A stretch of 64,000 nt of DNA from DASTFP01 sp963744345 (GCA_963744345.1 CAVUTD010000017.1:248001-312000); one strand, 5' to 3'; counted from the first letter of the stretch, positions 25,868 to 35,842 are shown. Translations and numbers: made by a program. The notes: generated by a model not told the origin, from the sequence alone.

Positions 25868-28628
25868 TTTCAGCCGCCGAATTGCCAACCTTTCGCCGGA
25901 AAAGCGCGAACTGCTCCGGCGCCGAATGAACGCCGCTCAAGCCGTCGGCGTGCTCCCAAGCATGCAACGTCTCGGTGGCAGTGGGCCGTTTCCGCTTTCT
26001 TTTGCCCAGCAGCGCCTCTGGTTCTTGGATCAACTAATGCCCGGCAGTGCCTTCTACAACACCTCGGCCCATCTGCGAATCGCGACGCCGCTCAATGCCG
26101 AAGCATTGGAGCGGGCGATCAATGAGGTTATCCGACGCCACGAAGCGCTGCGGACAACCTTCGGCGCTATGGACGGACAGCCGATTCAGTTGATTGCGCC
26201 CGAGCTGACTCTGCCTTTAGTCCAAACTGATCTCAGGTCGCTCCTCACAGCCGAACGCGAAAACGAGGCCCTTCGGCGCGCAATGGCGCATGCCCGACAA
26301 CCCTTCGACCTCGCGCAGGGACCACTCCTCCGGACTGAATTGCTTCTCTTGGGCCCGGCCGATTGTTTGTTCTTACTCACGATGCACCACATCGTGTCGG
26401 ACGGATGGTCGATGGAGATCTTTTTCAAGGAACTAACTGTCTTATATCGCGCTTTTGCGGAGGGAGAGCCCTCCCCGCTGGGTGAACTCAGAATTCAATA
26501 TGCGGATTTCGCCAGGTGGCAGCGTAGGTGGCTCGAAGATGGAGTCCTGCGCAAGCAGCTAAGTTACTGGAAACAGCAGCTCGCCGGCCTGCCCACACTT
26601 CGATTGCCCACCGATCGCCCACGACCTGCAGTGCAAAGCTATCGCGGCGCGACCGAATCCGTCGTCTTGCCCAAAGAGCTTCAACTGAGACTGCGAGCTT
26701 TGAGCGAACAGGAAAGCGCCACCCTGTTTATGGTCCTGCTAACCGCTTTTGAAGTTCTGATCTCGCGCTACAGCGGGCAAGAAGACTTCGCGGTGGGCAC
26801 GCCGATCGCCAATCGAAACTGGGTCGAGGTTGAGGAGTTGATCGGATTTTTCGTCAACACCCTGGTGCTGCGGGCGGACTTGAAGGGTAATCCCAGCTTT
26901 CGCGAGTTACTCCGGCGAGTCAGCGAGGTGGCCGTCACTGCCTATGCCCATCAGCACCTACCTTTTGAAAAACTCGTTGAAGAATTGCACCCGGCGCGCG
27001 ACCCCGGTCGAAATCCATTATTTCAGGTGATGTTCCAATTGCAGACCGGAGCCGGACCGGTGATGCGCGCATGGAGCGAGGCCTCGGCGATGCATTCCTT
27101 CAAGGTCGAGCGTGGCACCGCGCAGTTCGATATCGCCTTCGACATGTGGGAGAGCGCCGCCGGGCTTGGAGGGCAGATCGAATACAGCACGGATCTCTTC
27201 GATAAGAGCACCATCGAGCGCCTGATCGCTCATTTCGAGATATTGTTAACCGGCATTGTAGAGAACCCTGACCGTCGCATTTCGGAACTGCCGCTCTTGA
27301 CCCCGGAGGAGCAGCACCAGCTGGTCGCATGGAACGCAACCTCACGACCTTACCCTCACAGCGTAAGAGTCCAGGATCTCTTCGAAGCGCAAGTCTCACG
27401 CACACCCCGGGAGTTGGCAGTCATCAGCAAGACGCACTCCTTGACTTACGGGGAATTGAGCACAGCCAGCAATCGTTTGGCGCACTACCTGCAAGAAACT
27501 GGAGTAAGCCGGGGATCTATCGTGGGCGTGTGTCTGCCGCGGTCACTCGACATGACCATCTCCCTACTGGCGGTCCTCAAGGCTGGGGCGGCCTACTTGC
27601 CTTTGGATTCCGCCTATCCTGGCGATCGCATTGCGTGGATGCTGGCTGATTGCCAGGCGAGCCTGCTGCTATCGGAGCATTCGGCTATCGATCGATTAAT
27701 CCGAGTAAACAAAGCCCTAAGAGTTCTGTGTCTCACCGATCTGCAGGAGGCAATCGCTGCGCAGAACGGCTCGTGCCCGCAGGTGGACGGCGTGGAAAAT
27801 AGTCTCGCCTATGTCATCTACACCTCCGGGTCAACAGGTCACCCAAAAGGCGTGCCCGTGACGCACCGCGCGTTGGTTAACCACAATCTGGCCATAGCGC
27901 GCGAATTTTCATTGAGCCCCGCCGATCGCGTGTTGCAATTCGCGTCACCTGCTTTTGACGTTGCCGCGGAGGAAATGTTTCCGACATGGCTGAGTGGTGG
28001 CACTCTCGTCCTCCACGATGAGGTCGCTTTGGCGCCTGCCGATCTTTTAGTCGAGTTAGCAAGTAACGGCGTGACGATAGCAAATTTGCCAGCGACCTAC
28101 TGGGCAGAGTTAGTGGCCGCGCTCGTTCGCAGCGGAGCAGCTTTGCCTCAGAGCTTGCGCTTGATCGTCGTCGGCAGCGAGCGTGTATCGCCAGAAAGCG
28201 TCGCCCTCTGGCAACGTCATGTCGGCGCTCAAGTAGCCCTCTTCAATGCATATGGCGTATCGGAGACCACGATCACCTCGCTCTTATATCGGGTGCCGCC
28301 TGGCCCACCGCCGACAATATTGCGGGCTGAGGTTCCGGTCGGGCATCCGATCGCCAACGTCAGAGCCTATGTGCTCGACAAACACCAACAGCCCGTTCCC
28401 GTGTGCGTGCCTGGCGAGCTCTACCTCGCTGGAGACGGACTAGCGCCTGGTTATCTGAACGAAGCGGAGCTTACTCAAGAGAGGTTCGTGCGCGAGGCCA
28501 TCCGGTCGGGAGCCAAAGCTCTATCGCACGGGAGATCGCGCGCGCTTCCTCGCAGATGGAAATCTGGAGGTGCTCGGGCGTTTGGACCAACAAATAAAGC
28601 TCCACGGGTTTCGCATAGAGCCTGCTGA
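25860..28628 (+). CDS. NRPS module 2, first part: condensation plus adenylation domain
   Basis: 922 residues. An N-terminal helical linker (FSRRIANLSPEKRELLRRRM) precedes a condensation domain (SFAQQRLWFLDQLMPG, HHIVSDGWSME). From about residue 490 an adenylation domain follows with A1-A2 (LAVISKTHSLTYGEL, LKAGAAYLPLDSAYPGDR), A3 YTSGSTGHPKG, A4 PAFDVAAEEMF and A5 FNAYGVSET. Residues aligning with specificity positions read D-V-E-x-V-G-A-I-T; I make no substrate call. The frame is lost around 28488-28498 in the A6-A7 region; the last 40 or so residues are out of frame. The protein continues in the next entry. Confidence 0.88.
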   Translation: MSDFSRRIANLSPEKRELLRRRMNAAQAVGVLPSMQRLGGSGPFPLSFAQQRLWFLDQLMPGSAFYNTSAHLRIATPLNAEALERAINEVIRRHEALRTTFGAMDGQPIQLIAPELTLPLVQTDLRSLLTAERENEALRRAMAHARQPFDLAQGPLLRTELLLLGPADCLFLLTMHHIVSDGWSMEIFFKELTVLYRAFAEGEPSPLGELRIQYADFARWQRRWLEDGVLRKQLSYWKQQLAGLPTLRLPTDRPRPAVQSYRGATESVVLPKELQLRLRALSEQESATLFMVLLTAFEVLISRYSGQEDFAVGTPIANRNWVEVEELIGFFVNTLVLRADLKGNPSFRELLRRVSEVAVTAYAHQHLPFEKLVEELHPARDPGRNPLFQVMFQLQTGAGPVMRAWSEASAMHSFKVERGTAQFDIAFDMWESAAGLGGQIEYSTDLFDKSTIERLIAHFEILLTGIVENPDRRISELPLLTPEEQHQLVAWNATSRPYPHSVRVQDLFEAQVSRTPRELAVISKTHSLTYGELSTASNRLAHYLQETGVSRGSIVGVCLPRSLDMTISLLAVLKAGAAYLPLDSAYPGDRIAWMLADCQASLLLSEHSAIDRLIRVNKALRVLCLTDLQEAIAAQNGSCPQVDGVENSLAYVIYTSGSTGHPKGVPVTHRALVNHNLAIAREFSLSPADRVLQFASPAFDVAAEEMFPTWLSGGTLVLHDEVALAPADLLVELASNGVTIANLPATYWAELVAALVRSGAALPQSLRLIVVGSERVSPESVALWQRHVGAQVALFNAYGVSETTITSLLYRVPPGPPPTILRAEVPVGHPIANVRAYVLDKHQQPVPVCVPGELYLAGDGLAPGYLNEAELTQERFVREAIRSGAKALSHGRSRALPRRWKSGGARAFGPTNKAPRVSHRAC

Positions 28629-30657
28629 GATTGAATCAGCGCTTACTGGCCATCCAGGAGTGCGCGAAGCAGTTGTCAGCGTTCGTGAAGACGCAGGTCG
28701 CGAGCGCCGGTTGGTAGGTCACATCGTGCCGGATCGAACCTACTGCGAAACGTTGCCAGCCGACGGGACAGATGGTGAACAGGTAAGTCGTTGGCAGACG
28801 CTCTACGACGAGATCTACAGGCAAAAGCCCACGAGCGATGACCCCACCTTCAACACCGTAGGCTGGAATAGCACCTACACCGGCCTGCCCATCACGGAAG
28901 ATGAGATGCGCGAATGGACTGCAAATACAGTTGCGCGCATTCTGGAGTTGCGGCCGCGCCGCGTGCTCGAAATTGGCTGCGGCACGGGATTGCTTCTCTT
29001 CCGAATCGCGCCACGGTGCGAGCTCTACTTCGGAACAGACTTCTCAAGGGTGGCCCTGGATTGTGTCGCACATGCTCTCACCGCGAAGGGGTGCCCGCAG
29101 GTGCGCCTGCTGGAACGCGAAGCAGATGATTTCCGAGGATTGGGGAGTCAACGCTTTGACACCATTGTTCTTAACTCCGTGGTGCAATATTTCCCCAGCG
29201 CAGATTACCTGCTACGCGTGCTAGCCGAAGCAGGGCAGTTGCTCACGCCAGGCGGAGCAATTTTTGTGGGTGATGTGCGCAGCCTCCCGTTGCTGCCCAC
29301 CTATCACACGGCGCTCGAGTTGCATCGGGCTCCGGCCGAGTTGCCAGTCCAGAAGCTACGTCAGCGGATACTCAAGGGCATGGCGCAAGAGCAGGAGCTC
29401 GTTCTTGATCCGATGCTTTTCCATGCCCTTAAAGGCCGGTTGCGAGGAGTAGATCAGGTCGCAATTCAGGTTAAGGAAGGTCGAGGCCAAAATGAGCTAT
29501 TGCAGTTTCGCTATGACGCCGTCCTTCGAACGTCGGCAAATCCGCCCGAAGAGTCAGCGACGGAAGACATTCAGAAAGCGAGGCGGAAAGAGCGCGTCAT
29601 CGTTCCAGTCGAGACACTGGCATGGCAGGAATTAGAGTTCACCGTAGAGCGTCTGAGTCAAATGTTGCGCGAGCGAGCACCGCTTCCACTAAGGATCGCT
29701 CGTGTGCCCAATAAGCGAGTCTTCGCTCCTGCGACGGCTTGGGCGTGGCTGAGTTCCGGCGAAAGCACCGGCACTGTCGAAGAATTGCGCGCAGCTTTGG
29801 CGGATCTTCCTGATCCGAGCGTCGAACCTGACAACTTGCGACAGGTGGCGCAGGCGCTCGGCTATCGCGTCACGATGCGCTGGTCCGACTCGAGCCCCGA
29901 CGGTTATTATGACTTGGAGCTGGAGCGGCGATTTGGCGAACCGGAGGGGCAGCGCGAAGACCTCTCGGCAGCGCCGAGAAGGCCGTCCGATCCCCGGCAA
30001 TCATGGAAAAATTCGGGCCCTGACGGGGAACGGCAAAACAATGCTCTCAACCCGCGCAAAATCGCAAGTGGGCAGCGGGCAGCGGCTCGAGACGCACACT
30101 GGGGGAGTTACGCCAACAACCCAACTCAGGGAGCATACGAGCGACGCCTCGCCCCCGCTCTCCGAAATCATCTCAAGGAGATCCTCCCGCATTACATGGT
30201 ACCTGCCGAGTTTGTGCTCCTTGATGCCCTTCCCCTCCTGCCAAATGGGAAGGTCAATCGAGCCGCTCTCCCCGCCTCTGACGCAGCCCGGCCTGAGACT
30301 ACCCGCACCTTCATCTTGCCGCGCACTCCAACTGAGCACACTCTCGCTCGCATTTGGGAAGAACTGTTGGGTCTCGAACGAATCGGAATCCACGACAACT
30401 TTTTTGATCTGGGAGGCGATTCGATTCTGAGCATCCAAATTATCGCCCGCGCGAATCAATCCGGTTTGCGACTAACTCCCCAGAAGCTGTTTCAGCATCA
30501 AACAATTGCGGAGCTGGCCGAGATCAGCGATCCCGCCGAAGCAGGCTCTCGATCGCTGGATTGGAGACTTGAGGACACAGCGCCCAAAAAACGGGCCTTG
30601 CCGCAGGCCGCTCGGCCTGTGTGTCAAGAATACCGCCGATTTGAACACTCATCATGA
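28570..30657 (+). CDS. NRPS module 2, second part: end of adenylation domain with embedded methyltransferase, plus carrier protein
   Basis: 695 residues; in this frame the true continuation is readable from 28498 (PSGREPKLYRTGD), before the first start codon. A8 is LDQQIKLHGFRIEPAEIE. A methyltransferase is inserted between A8 and A10 (about residues 70-460), with the SAM motif VLEIGCGTGLLLFRIAP at 132-148 and WNSTYTGLPI before it, a pattern typical of N-methylating modules. A10 reads LLPNGKVNRAALP and the carrier site is GGDSILS. It would N-methylate the residue loaded by this module. The stop overlaps the next start (ATGA). Confidence 0.88.
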   Translation: MLGRLDQQIKLHGFRIEPAEIESALTGHPGVREAVVSVREDAGRERRLVGHIVPDRTYCETLPADGTDGEQVSRWQTLYDEIYRQKPTSDDPTFNTVGWNSTYTGLPITEDEMREWTANTVARILELRPRRVLEIGCGTGLLLFRIAPRCELYFGTDFSRVALDCVAHALTAKGCPQVRLLEREADDFRGLGSQRFDTIVLNSVVQYFPSADYLLRVLAEAGQLLTPGGAIFVGDVRSLPLLPTYHTALELHRAPAELPVQKLRQRILKGMAQEQELVLDPMLFHALKGRLRGVDQVAIQVKEGRGQNELLQFRYDAVLRTSANPPEESATEDIQKARRKERVIVPVETLAWQELEFTVERLSQMLRERAPLPLRIARVPNKRVFAPATAWAWLSSGESTGTVEELRAALADLPDPSVEPDNLRQVAQALGYRVTMRWSDSSPDGYYDLELERRFGEPEGQREDLSAAPRRPSDPRQSWKNSGPDGERQNNALNPRKIASGQRAAARDAHWGSYANNPTQGAYERRLAPALRNHLKEILPHYMVPAEFVLLDALPLLPNGKVNRAALPASDAARPETTRTFILPRTPTEHTLARIWEELLGLERIGIHDNFFDLGGDSILSIQIIARANQSGLRLTPQKLFQHQTIAELAEISDPAEAGSRSLDWRLEDTAPKKRALPQAARPVCQEYRRFEHSS

Positions 30658-32369
30658 GATCGTCCGCGATCGAAGACGTTTACGAGCTATCGCCGGCGCA
30701 ACAAGGTATGCTCTTGCGCACACTGTCGGAAAGCGACCCTGCTGCGCACGTCGTGCAGTCTTGCGCGGCGCTGACTGGAAGGATTGATCCAGCCTTCTTG
30801 GAGGGTGCCTGGCAATGGGCCGTGGACCGCCATCCGATGCTACGCACTGCCTTCGTCTGGCAGGACCTGGCTGAACCCATGCAAGCGGTTATGTTCCGAG
30901 CTCGTATTCCCTTCCGGATTGAGGATTGGCGCGGACTTGCGCCGGATGAGCGGCAGCGGCGATCGGAGGCTTTCATCGTGATGGATCGGTCGAACCGCTT
31001 CCAGCTGTCTCAGCCGCCGTTGATGCGGCTGGCTCTTATTCGAACCGGTGAGGCGGAGCATCGCTTGATTTGGTCGCGTCACCCTGTGCTGCTCGACGGC
31101 TGGAGTACAGCTCGCTTGCTCCAAGAAGTTCAAATGGCCTATGGGGCGCTTTCCCAAGGGAAAACCCCCATGGCAGACGCTCCAGGAGTCTACAAGGAGT
31201 ATATTGCTTGGCTGCACAATCAGGACTGGACCGCCGCCGAGTCGTTTTGGGAGTCCGCACTGCGCGGCATCGAAAGCCCCACACCGCTGGGACGCGTCTC
31301 ACCGGCGACCACCCGGAAGCTCAGCGCAGCTCATGACAAAGTCTCAGGACATTTGGAGGAGTCGCCGACGACCCTGTTAAGAACCATGACTCGCGACCTC
31401 CGCCTGACGCTGAACACATTGGTTCAGGGCGCCTGGGCCATGTTGTTAAGCCGATACAGCGAGCGCTCCGAAGTACTCTTCGGCACGACTGTTGCGGGCC
31501 GGCCGGCTGAGTTGCCCAGCGTTGAAACCACTCTAGGCCTCTTCACCAATACTTTGCCGATGCGAGTGACAGTGCCACGCAAAGCGTCGCTCGGAAGTTG
31601 GCTGGCAACTCTGCAGGCACAACACACCGAATTGCGCCGTTATGAATTCTGTTCGGCCGGACAAGTGCATGGCTGGAGCAATGTGGCAGGCGGATCGCCA
31701 CTCTACGAAAGCTGTGTCGTCTTCCAGAACTATCCAGGACACGGCTATCGTGACGACCCGACAGCTCGCTCCGGCAGCCGATCAGATGAGCGCGCTTCTC
31801 TTAGAATTCGCAGTGATTACCCGCTAACAATTCATGCGCTGACCGATCCGCACCTTATTCTCACGCTGGTTAGCGATACCAATCGTTTGGACGAGGCAGA
31901 CCTGAAGCGCATCCTGGAGCACCTGATTGCCCTGTTGGAGGCAATCGCTTCCAAGCCGCACAGCTGCATTGGTCAGCTCGTCGAAGCGATTCCAAAAAGT
32001 GAAACTCCGTGCGTGCGAGCAGCAACCAACTGCGTGCGCCGAGAAGGCACTTCGCTCATCGCCCCCCGAAATCATCTAGAACGCGCCCTGGCATCGATCT
32101 GGAGCGAATTGCTTGGCGTGTCGGACATCGGAATCGAGGACAACTTCTTCGCGCTGCGTGGTCACTCACTGCTGGCCATGCGTCTCATCTCGCGCATCCG
32201 CGACGCCTTCCAGGTGGAACTTCCGCTGAGCCGGCTCTTCGCCTCACCGACGATCGCGCAATTAAGCTCGTCCATCGAGGAGGTCATCCTGGAGCAGATC
32301 GAGGCGTTGAGTGAGGAGGAGGCGCGCTGGCAAACCAGGGAAGTGGAGTCGGCGACCCAATCGCTTTGA
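30654..32369 (+). CDS. NRPS module 3: condensation-carrier didomain without adenylation domain
   Basis: 571 residues. The condensation domain opens LSPAQQGMLLRTL, a subtype that often follows GGDSI carriers. The C3 motif reads HPVLLDG (residues 143-149) instead of HHxxxDG: the second, catalytic histidine is Pro144 (codon CCT, 31083-31085). A carrier domain follows directly (IEDNFFALRGHSLLAM), where the usual LGGHS is LRGHS; the attachment Ser is kept. There is no adenylation domain, so the carrier could only be loaded in trans or be skipped. Start and stop overlap both neighbours. Confidence 0.88.
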   Translation: MRSSAIEDVYELSPAQQGMLLRTLSESDPAAHVVQSCAALTGRIDPAFLEGAWQWAVDRHPMLRTAFVWQDLAEPMQAVMFRARIPFRIEDWRGLAPDERQRRSEAFIVMDRSNRFQLSQPPLMRLALIRTGEAEHRLIWSRHPVLLDGWSTARLLQEVQMAYGALSQGKTPMADAPGVYKEYIAWLHNQDWTAAESFWESALRGIESPTPLGRVSPATTRKLSAAHDKVSGHLEESPTTLLRTMTRDLRLTLNTLVQGAWAMLLSRYSERSEVLFGTTVAGRPAELPSVETTLGLFTNTLPMRVTVPRKASLGSWLATLQAQHTELRRYEFCSAGQVHGWSNVAGGSPLYESCVVFQNYPGHGYRDDPTARSGSRSDERASLRIRSDYPLTIHALTDPHLILTLVSDTNRLDEADLKRILEHLIALLEAIASKPHSCIGQLVEAIPKSETPCVRAATNCVRREGTSLIAPRNHLERALASIWSELLGVSDIGIEDNFFALRGHSLLAMRLISRIRDAFQVELPLSRLFASPTIAQLSSSIEEVILEQIEALSEEEARWQTREVESATQSL

Positions 32370-32398
32370 GCCGCATCGACTACTGCCAAAGAGGAGAA

Positions 32399-35300
32399 AT
32401 GGAAAACCTGGGTCTCGATGCTCGCCGCGATCGCCTCTCCGAGGCCAAGAGGCTGTTATTAGCCAAGCGATTGCGGGGAGAAACGAGAGGTGACGCGCAG
32501 CCAGTCATTCCTCGGTACAGTGGAACCGGGCCAGCGCCGGTCTCCTTTGCCCAGCAGCGAATGTGGTTCCTCCATGGACTTTCGCCGGGATCAGAGATGT
32601 ATAATCTCTCCTCAGCTTATCGGCTGCGGGGATGTCTTAACCTCCCGGCTTTGGAAGAAAGTTTGAACGTGATCATCAGCCGTCATGAGGCGTTGCGCAC
32701 AACGTTCGCGAGCGATGACGGTCGTCCGCAGCAGGTTGTCGCGCCCGAGTTGCGGCTGAAACTGCGCTTGGTTGACTTGTCGAACTTGCCTGAGGAAACT
32801 CGGCAGAGTCGCATGCTGGCGCTTGCTGGTGAAGAAGCGCGGCTGCCTTTCGATTTAGCCGAAGGACCTTTGGTGCGCTCCACGCTTTTGCGGCTGCATC
32901 AGGAGGATCATGTGCTCCTTCTTGCCATGCACCATATCATCTCTGATGGCTGGTCACTGGGGATATTTTTTGGCGAGCTCGCTGCCCTCTACGCTCAATG
33001 CAATGGAGGCGCCCGGGCCGTCCTGCCCGAGCTTCCGCTGCGCTACGTGGACTTCGCGGCATGGCAACGAGAGCGCCTGTCCACCGGTGGTCTCGAACGG
33101 CAATTGTCCTACTGGCGGGAGCGATTGACGGGAGTGACGGCTCTGGACCTCCCACTCGATTTCCCACGACCTGCTATGCAGACGTTTAGCGGAGCCAGCA
33201 TTTCCGCAACTCTTCCTGCCGAACTGGCCTCCGCCTTGCGGAACCTCGCTCGATCTGAAAATGCCACGCTTTTCGTCACTCTGCTGGCCGCATTTCAAGT
33301 GCTGCTCTCTCGCCATGCAGGGCAGGAAGACATCGTGATCGGAACTCCCATGGCCGGACGCAGCCGCCGGGAGCTGGAAAATCTCATCGGACTCTTCGTG
33401 AATACGGTTGTCGTTCGGACAGATCTCTCGGGCTCGCCGACATTTCGGGAACTTCTGCGTCGAACCAAGGAAACGGTTTTGGGCGCCTATGAAAACCAGG
33501 ATGTGCCCTTCGAAACCCTCATCGAAATTCTCAATCCCGAGCGCGACCTCAGCCGCTCCCCGCTCTTCCAAGTCCTTTTCAATATGATCAGCTTTGTCGA
33601 TCAACCGCTGACCCTCGCTGCCCTGGCCGTAGAGCGCGTCGCCTCGCCCGAGATCCGCTCCAAGTTCGACCTGACATTGTATGCCGGAGAGGACGATGAA
33701 ACGCTCAGCTTGCTCCTCCTTTATAATCCCGACCTCTTTCGTTGCGAGCGGATGACTGATTGGCTGCGCCAATTCCACAATTTGCTCTGGCAAATCGTCG
33801 AAGATCCGGATCGGCCCACGAGTCACCACTCTCTCTTGAGCCACGCTGCGGCAGCGCGAGTCCCCAATCCTTCGGCGGTGCTCCTCAAGAAATGGGAAGG
33901 CAGCGTCCACGGGCGCTTCGGCACCATCGCCGCCAAAAACCCCGATAGTGTCTCCATTCAGGGAAACGAACGCTGGACCTACCGACAGCTTGATTCCGTG
34001 AGCAATCAGCTGGCGCATTATCTGCACGGTCACGCGATTGGCGGCGGTGATCTCGTGGCAGTCTATGCGACTCGCTGCGCCGCTCTCGTTCCCGCGCTTC
34101 TGGGAGTCCTCAAGGCCGGAGCTGCATTCCTGATCCTGGACAGCAGTTATCCGCCGGCAGCGTTAATCGAGCGCCTGTTGGTTGTCCGGCCGCGAGGTTG
34201 GATTCAGCTACAAGTCGGCGGTTCAGTGCCTCCTTCGCTGGCGACATTCCTGGAGCATGAGTCGCCTGTTTGTCGCCTGGAGCTGCCGGCCCATTCCCCT
34301 GCGCCGACAGATTCTCCCCTGGCGTCCTTTCCTGCAACTGCGCCGCCGGACGCAACCGGACCTGACGACTTGGCCTACGCCACGTTTACTTCCGGCACAA
34401 GCGGACGACCCCAAGCAATTCTGGGAACCCATGCGCCGCTGGCGCACTTCATCGGCTGGCACGGCAAAACCTTCGCACTGCGACCAACAGATCGCTTTGC
34501 GATGCTTTCCGGGCTCGCGCATGACCCGCTCCTGCGCGACATCTTCGCTCCGCTCTCTGTCGGAGGCACCGTCTGCATTCCCAGCGCCGATGACATGACC
34601 GCTCCAGGCGGGCTGGCTTATTGGTTGCTCCGCGAGAAGATCAGTGTGCTGCATCTAACGCCCGCGCTGGTTCAGATCATAGGCCTCGGAGACGATAAGA
34701 TCCAGCTGCCCGATTTACGCTGCGCGTTTTTCGCTGCCGAGGCGTTGACTGGCCGCAATGTGGCCGCGCTGCGCGCCATCGCGCCGGCCGTAACCTGCGC
34801 CAATTTTTATGGTGCAACCGAAACGCCGCAAGCGATGGCCTCGTATATCGTTCCCAACGGTCCCGGCCAGGCTGGCTCTCCAGATTTTCCAAACACGCTC
34901 ATTCCGCTCGGCCAGGGGATCGATGATGCGCAGCTGCTCGTCCTTAATTCGGCCAGTCACCTTTGCGGCGTCGGCGAACTCGGCGAAATTCATGTTCGCA
35001 CTCCTTACCTGGCCCAGGGCTACCTGGGAGACGATGCCCTTACGCAACACCGGTTCATCATCAATCCTTTTACACACCAAGCTGGCGACCGGCTCTACCG
35101 CACCGGTGATTTGGGACGTTACCTTCCGACCGGCGACGTGATCTTCGCCGGTCGCCTTGACGATCAGGTGAAGATTCGTGGCTTTCGCGTGGAACCGCGC
35201 ATGGTGGAGGCCGCGCTCGCCCGCTATCCCCAGACTTCTGCGGCGGCCGTCGTAGCACGTGAAGGCCCAGACGGTCAAATCCGGCTCATCGGGTATGTAG

Positions 35301-35842
35301 TCCCAGAATTGGCCGCCGACCTGGACCGCCGCGATCTGACACGCTTCCTGCGCGATCGATTGCCGGAATACATGGTGCCAAACCCCCTTGTGTTTCTGAA
35401 GCGTCTGCCGCTTACACCGAACGGCAAGCTCGACCGTCGCGCCTTGCCAGATCCGGATAGCACCGAGTCGATTTTCTCCGCGACGTTCCTCGAACCACAA
35501 ACACCAACTGAGCAAAAATTAGCCCAAATCTGGTCAGAGTTGCTCAGTCTCTCTCAGGTGGGCGCTCACGATAACTTTTTCGAACTTGGCGGACATTCGC
35601 TCCTCGCGATGCGACTCTTGTCACGTATTTGCAGTGCGTACGATGTCGACCTTCCGCTGCGCTCTCTTTTCGAAAATGCGACGTTGGCCAAACTCGCCGC
35701 GGCCATTGAGGTCACGCCGCGTCGCAGTCAGGGATTGTCTGTGCCGGTGCTCAGAAGGAGAAATCGCAAACGGAGTGGTTCGCCGCACCTGGCACAGGGT
35801 GACGATCCTATTGCAGCCGCCCCGCCGAACCGGCGACCATGA
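32399..35842 (+). CDS. NRPS module 4: condensation-adenylation-carrier
   Basis: About 1147 residues from ATG 32399, which has an AGAGGAG Shine-Dalgarno just upstream; a TTG at 32366 overlapping the previous stop is possible. The C domain is intact (SFAQQRMWFLHGLSPG, HHIISDGWSLG). The A domain is divergent: A3 is FTSGTSGRPQAI (Lys replaced by Gln) and A4 reads LAHDPLLRDIFAPL, keeping the Asp that binds the substrate amino group. A8 RLDDQVKIRGFRVEP and A10 LPLTPNGKLDRRAL are normal. The carrier is LGGHSLLAM. The protein ends in an Arg-rich tail with no thioesterase or reductase. Confidence 0.9.
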   Translation: MENLGLDARRDRLSEAKRLLLAKRLRGETRGDAQPVIPRYSGTGPAPVSFAQQRMWFLHGLSPGSEMYNLSSAYRLRGCLNLPALEESLNVIISRHEALRTTFASDDGRPQQVVAPELRLKLRLVDLSNLPEETRQSRMLALAGEEARLPFDLAEGPLVRSTLLRLHQEDHVLLLAMHHIISDGWSLGIFFGELAALYAQCNGGARAVLPELPLRYVDFAAWQRERLSTGGLERQLSYWRERLTGVTALDLPLDFPRPAMQTFSGASISATLPAELASALRNLARSENATLFVTLLAAFQVLLSRHAGQEDIVIGTPMAGRSRRELENLIGLFVNTVVVRTDLSGSPTFRELLRRTKETVLGAYENQDVPFETLIEILNPERDLSRSPLFQVLFNMISFVDQPLTLAALAVERVASPEIRSKFDLTLYAGEDDETLSLLLLYNPDLFRCERMTDWLRQFHNLLWQIVEDPDRPTSHHSLLSHAAAARVPNPSAVLLKKWEGSVHGRFGTIAAKNPDSVSIQGNERWTYRQLDSVSNQLAHYLHGHAIGGGDLVAVYATRCAALVPALLGVLKAGAAFLILDSSYPPAALIERLLVVRPRGWIQLQVGGSVPPSLATFLEHESPVCRLELPAHSPAPTDSPLASFPATAPPDATGPDDLAYATFTSGTSGRPQAILGTHAPLAHFIGWHGKTFALRPTDRFAMLSGLAHDPLLRDIFAPLSVGGTVCIPSADDMTAPGGLAYWLLREKISVLHLTPALVQIIGLGDDKIQLPDLRCAFFAAEALTGRNVAALRAIAPAVTCANFYGATETPQAMASYIVPNGPGQAGSPDFPNTLIPLGQGIDDAQLLVLNSASHLCGVGELGEIHVRTPYLAQGYLGDDALTQHRFIINPFTHQAGDRLYRTGDLGRYLPTGDVIFAGRLDDQVKIRGFRVEPRMVEAALARYPQTSAAAVVAREGPDGQIRLIGYVVPELAADLDRRDLTRFLRDRLPEYMVPNPLVFLKRLPLTPNGKLDRRALPDPDSTESIFSATFLEPQTPTEQKLAQIWSELLSLSQVGAHDNFFELGGHSLLAMRLLSRICSAYDVDLPLRSLFENATLAKLAAAIEVTPRRSQGLSVPVLRRRNRKRSGSPHLAQGDDPIAAAPPNRRP

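Noticed and set aside
32954..34033. 359-codon minus-strand open frame
   Set aside because: Antisense to the C and A domains of NRPS module 4; no recognisable family.
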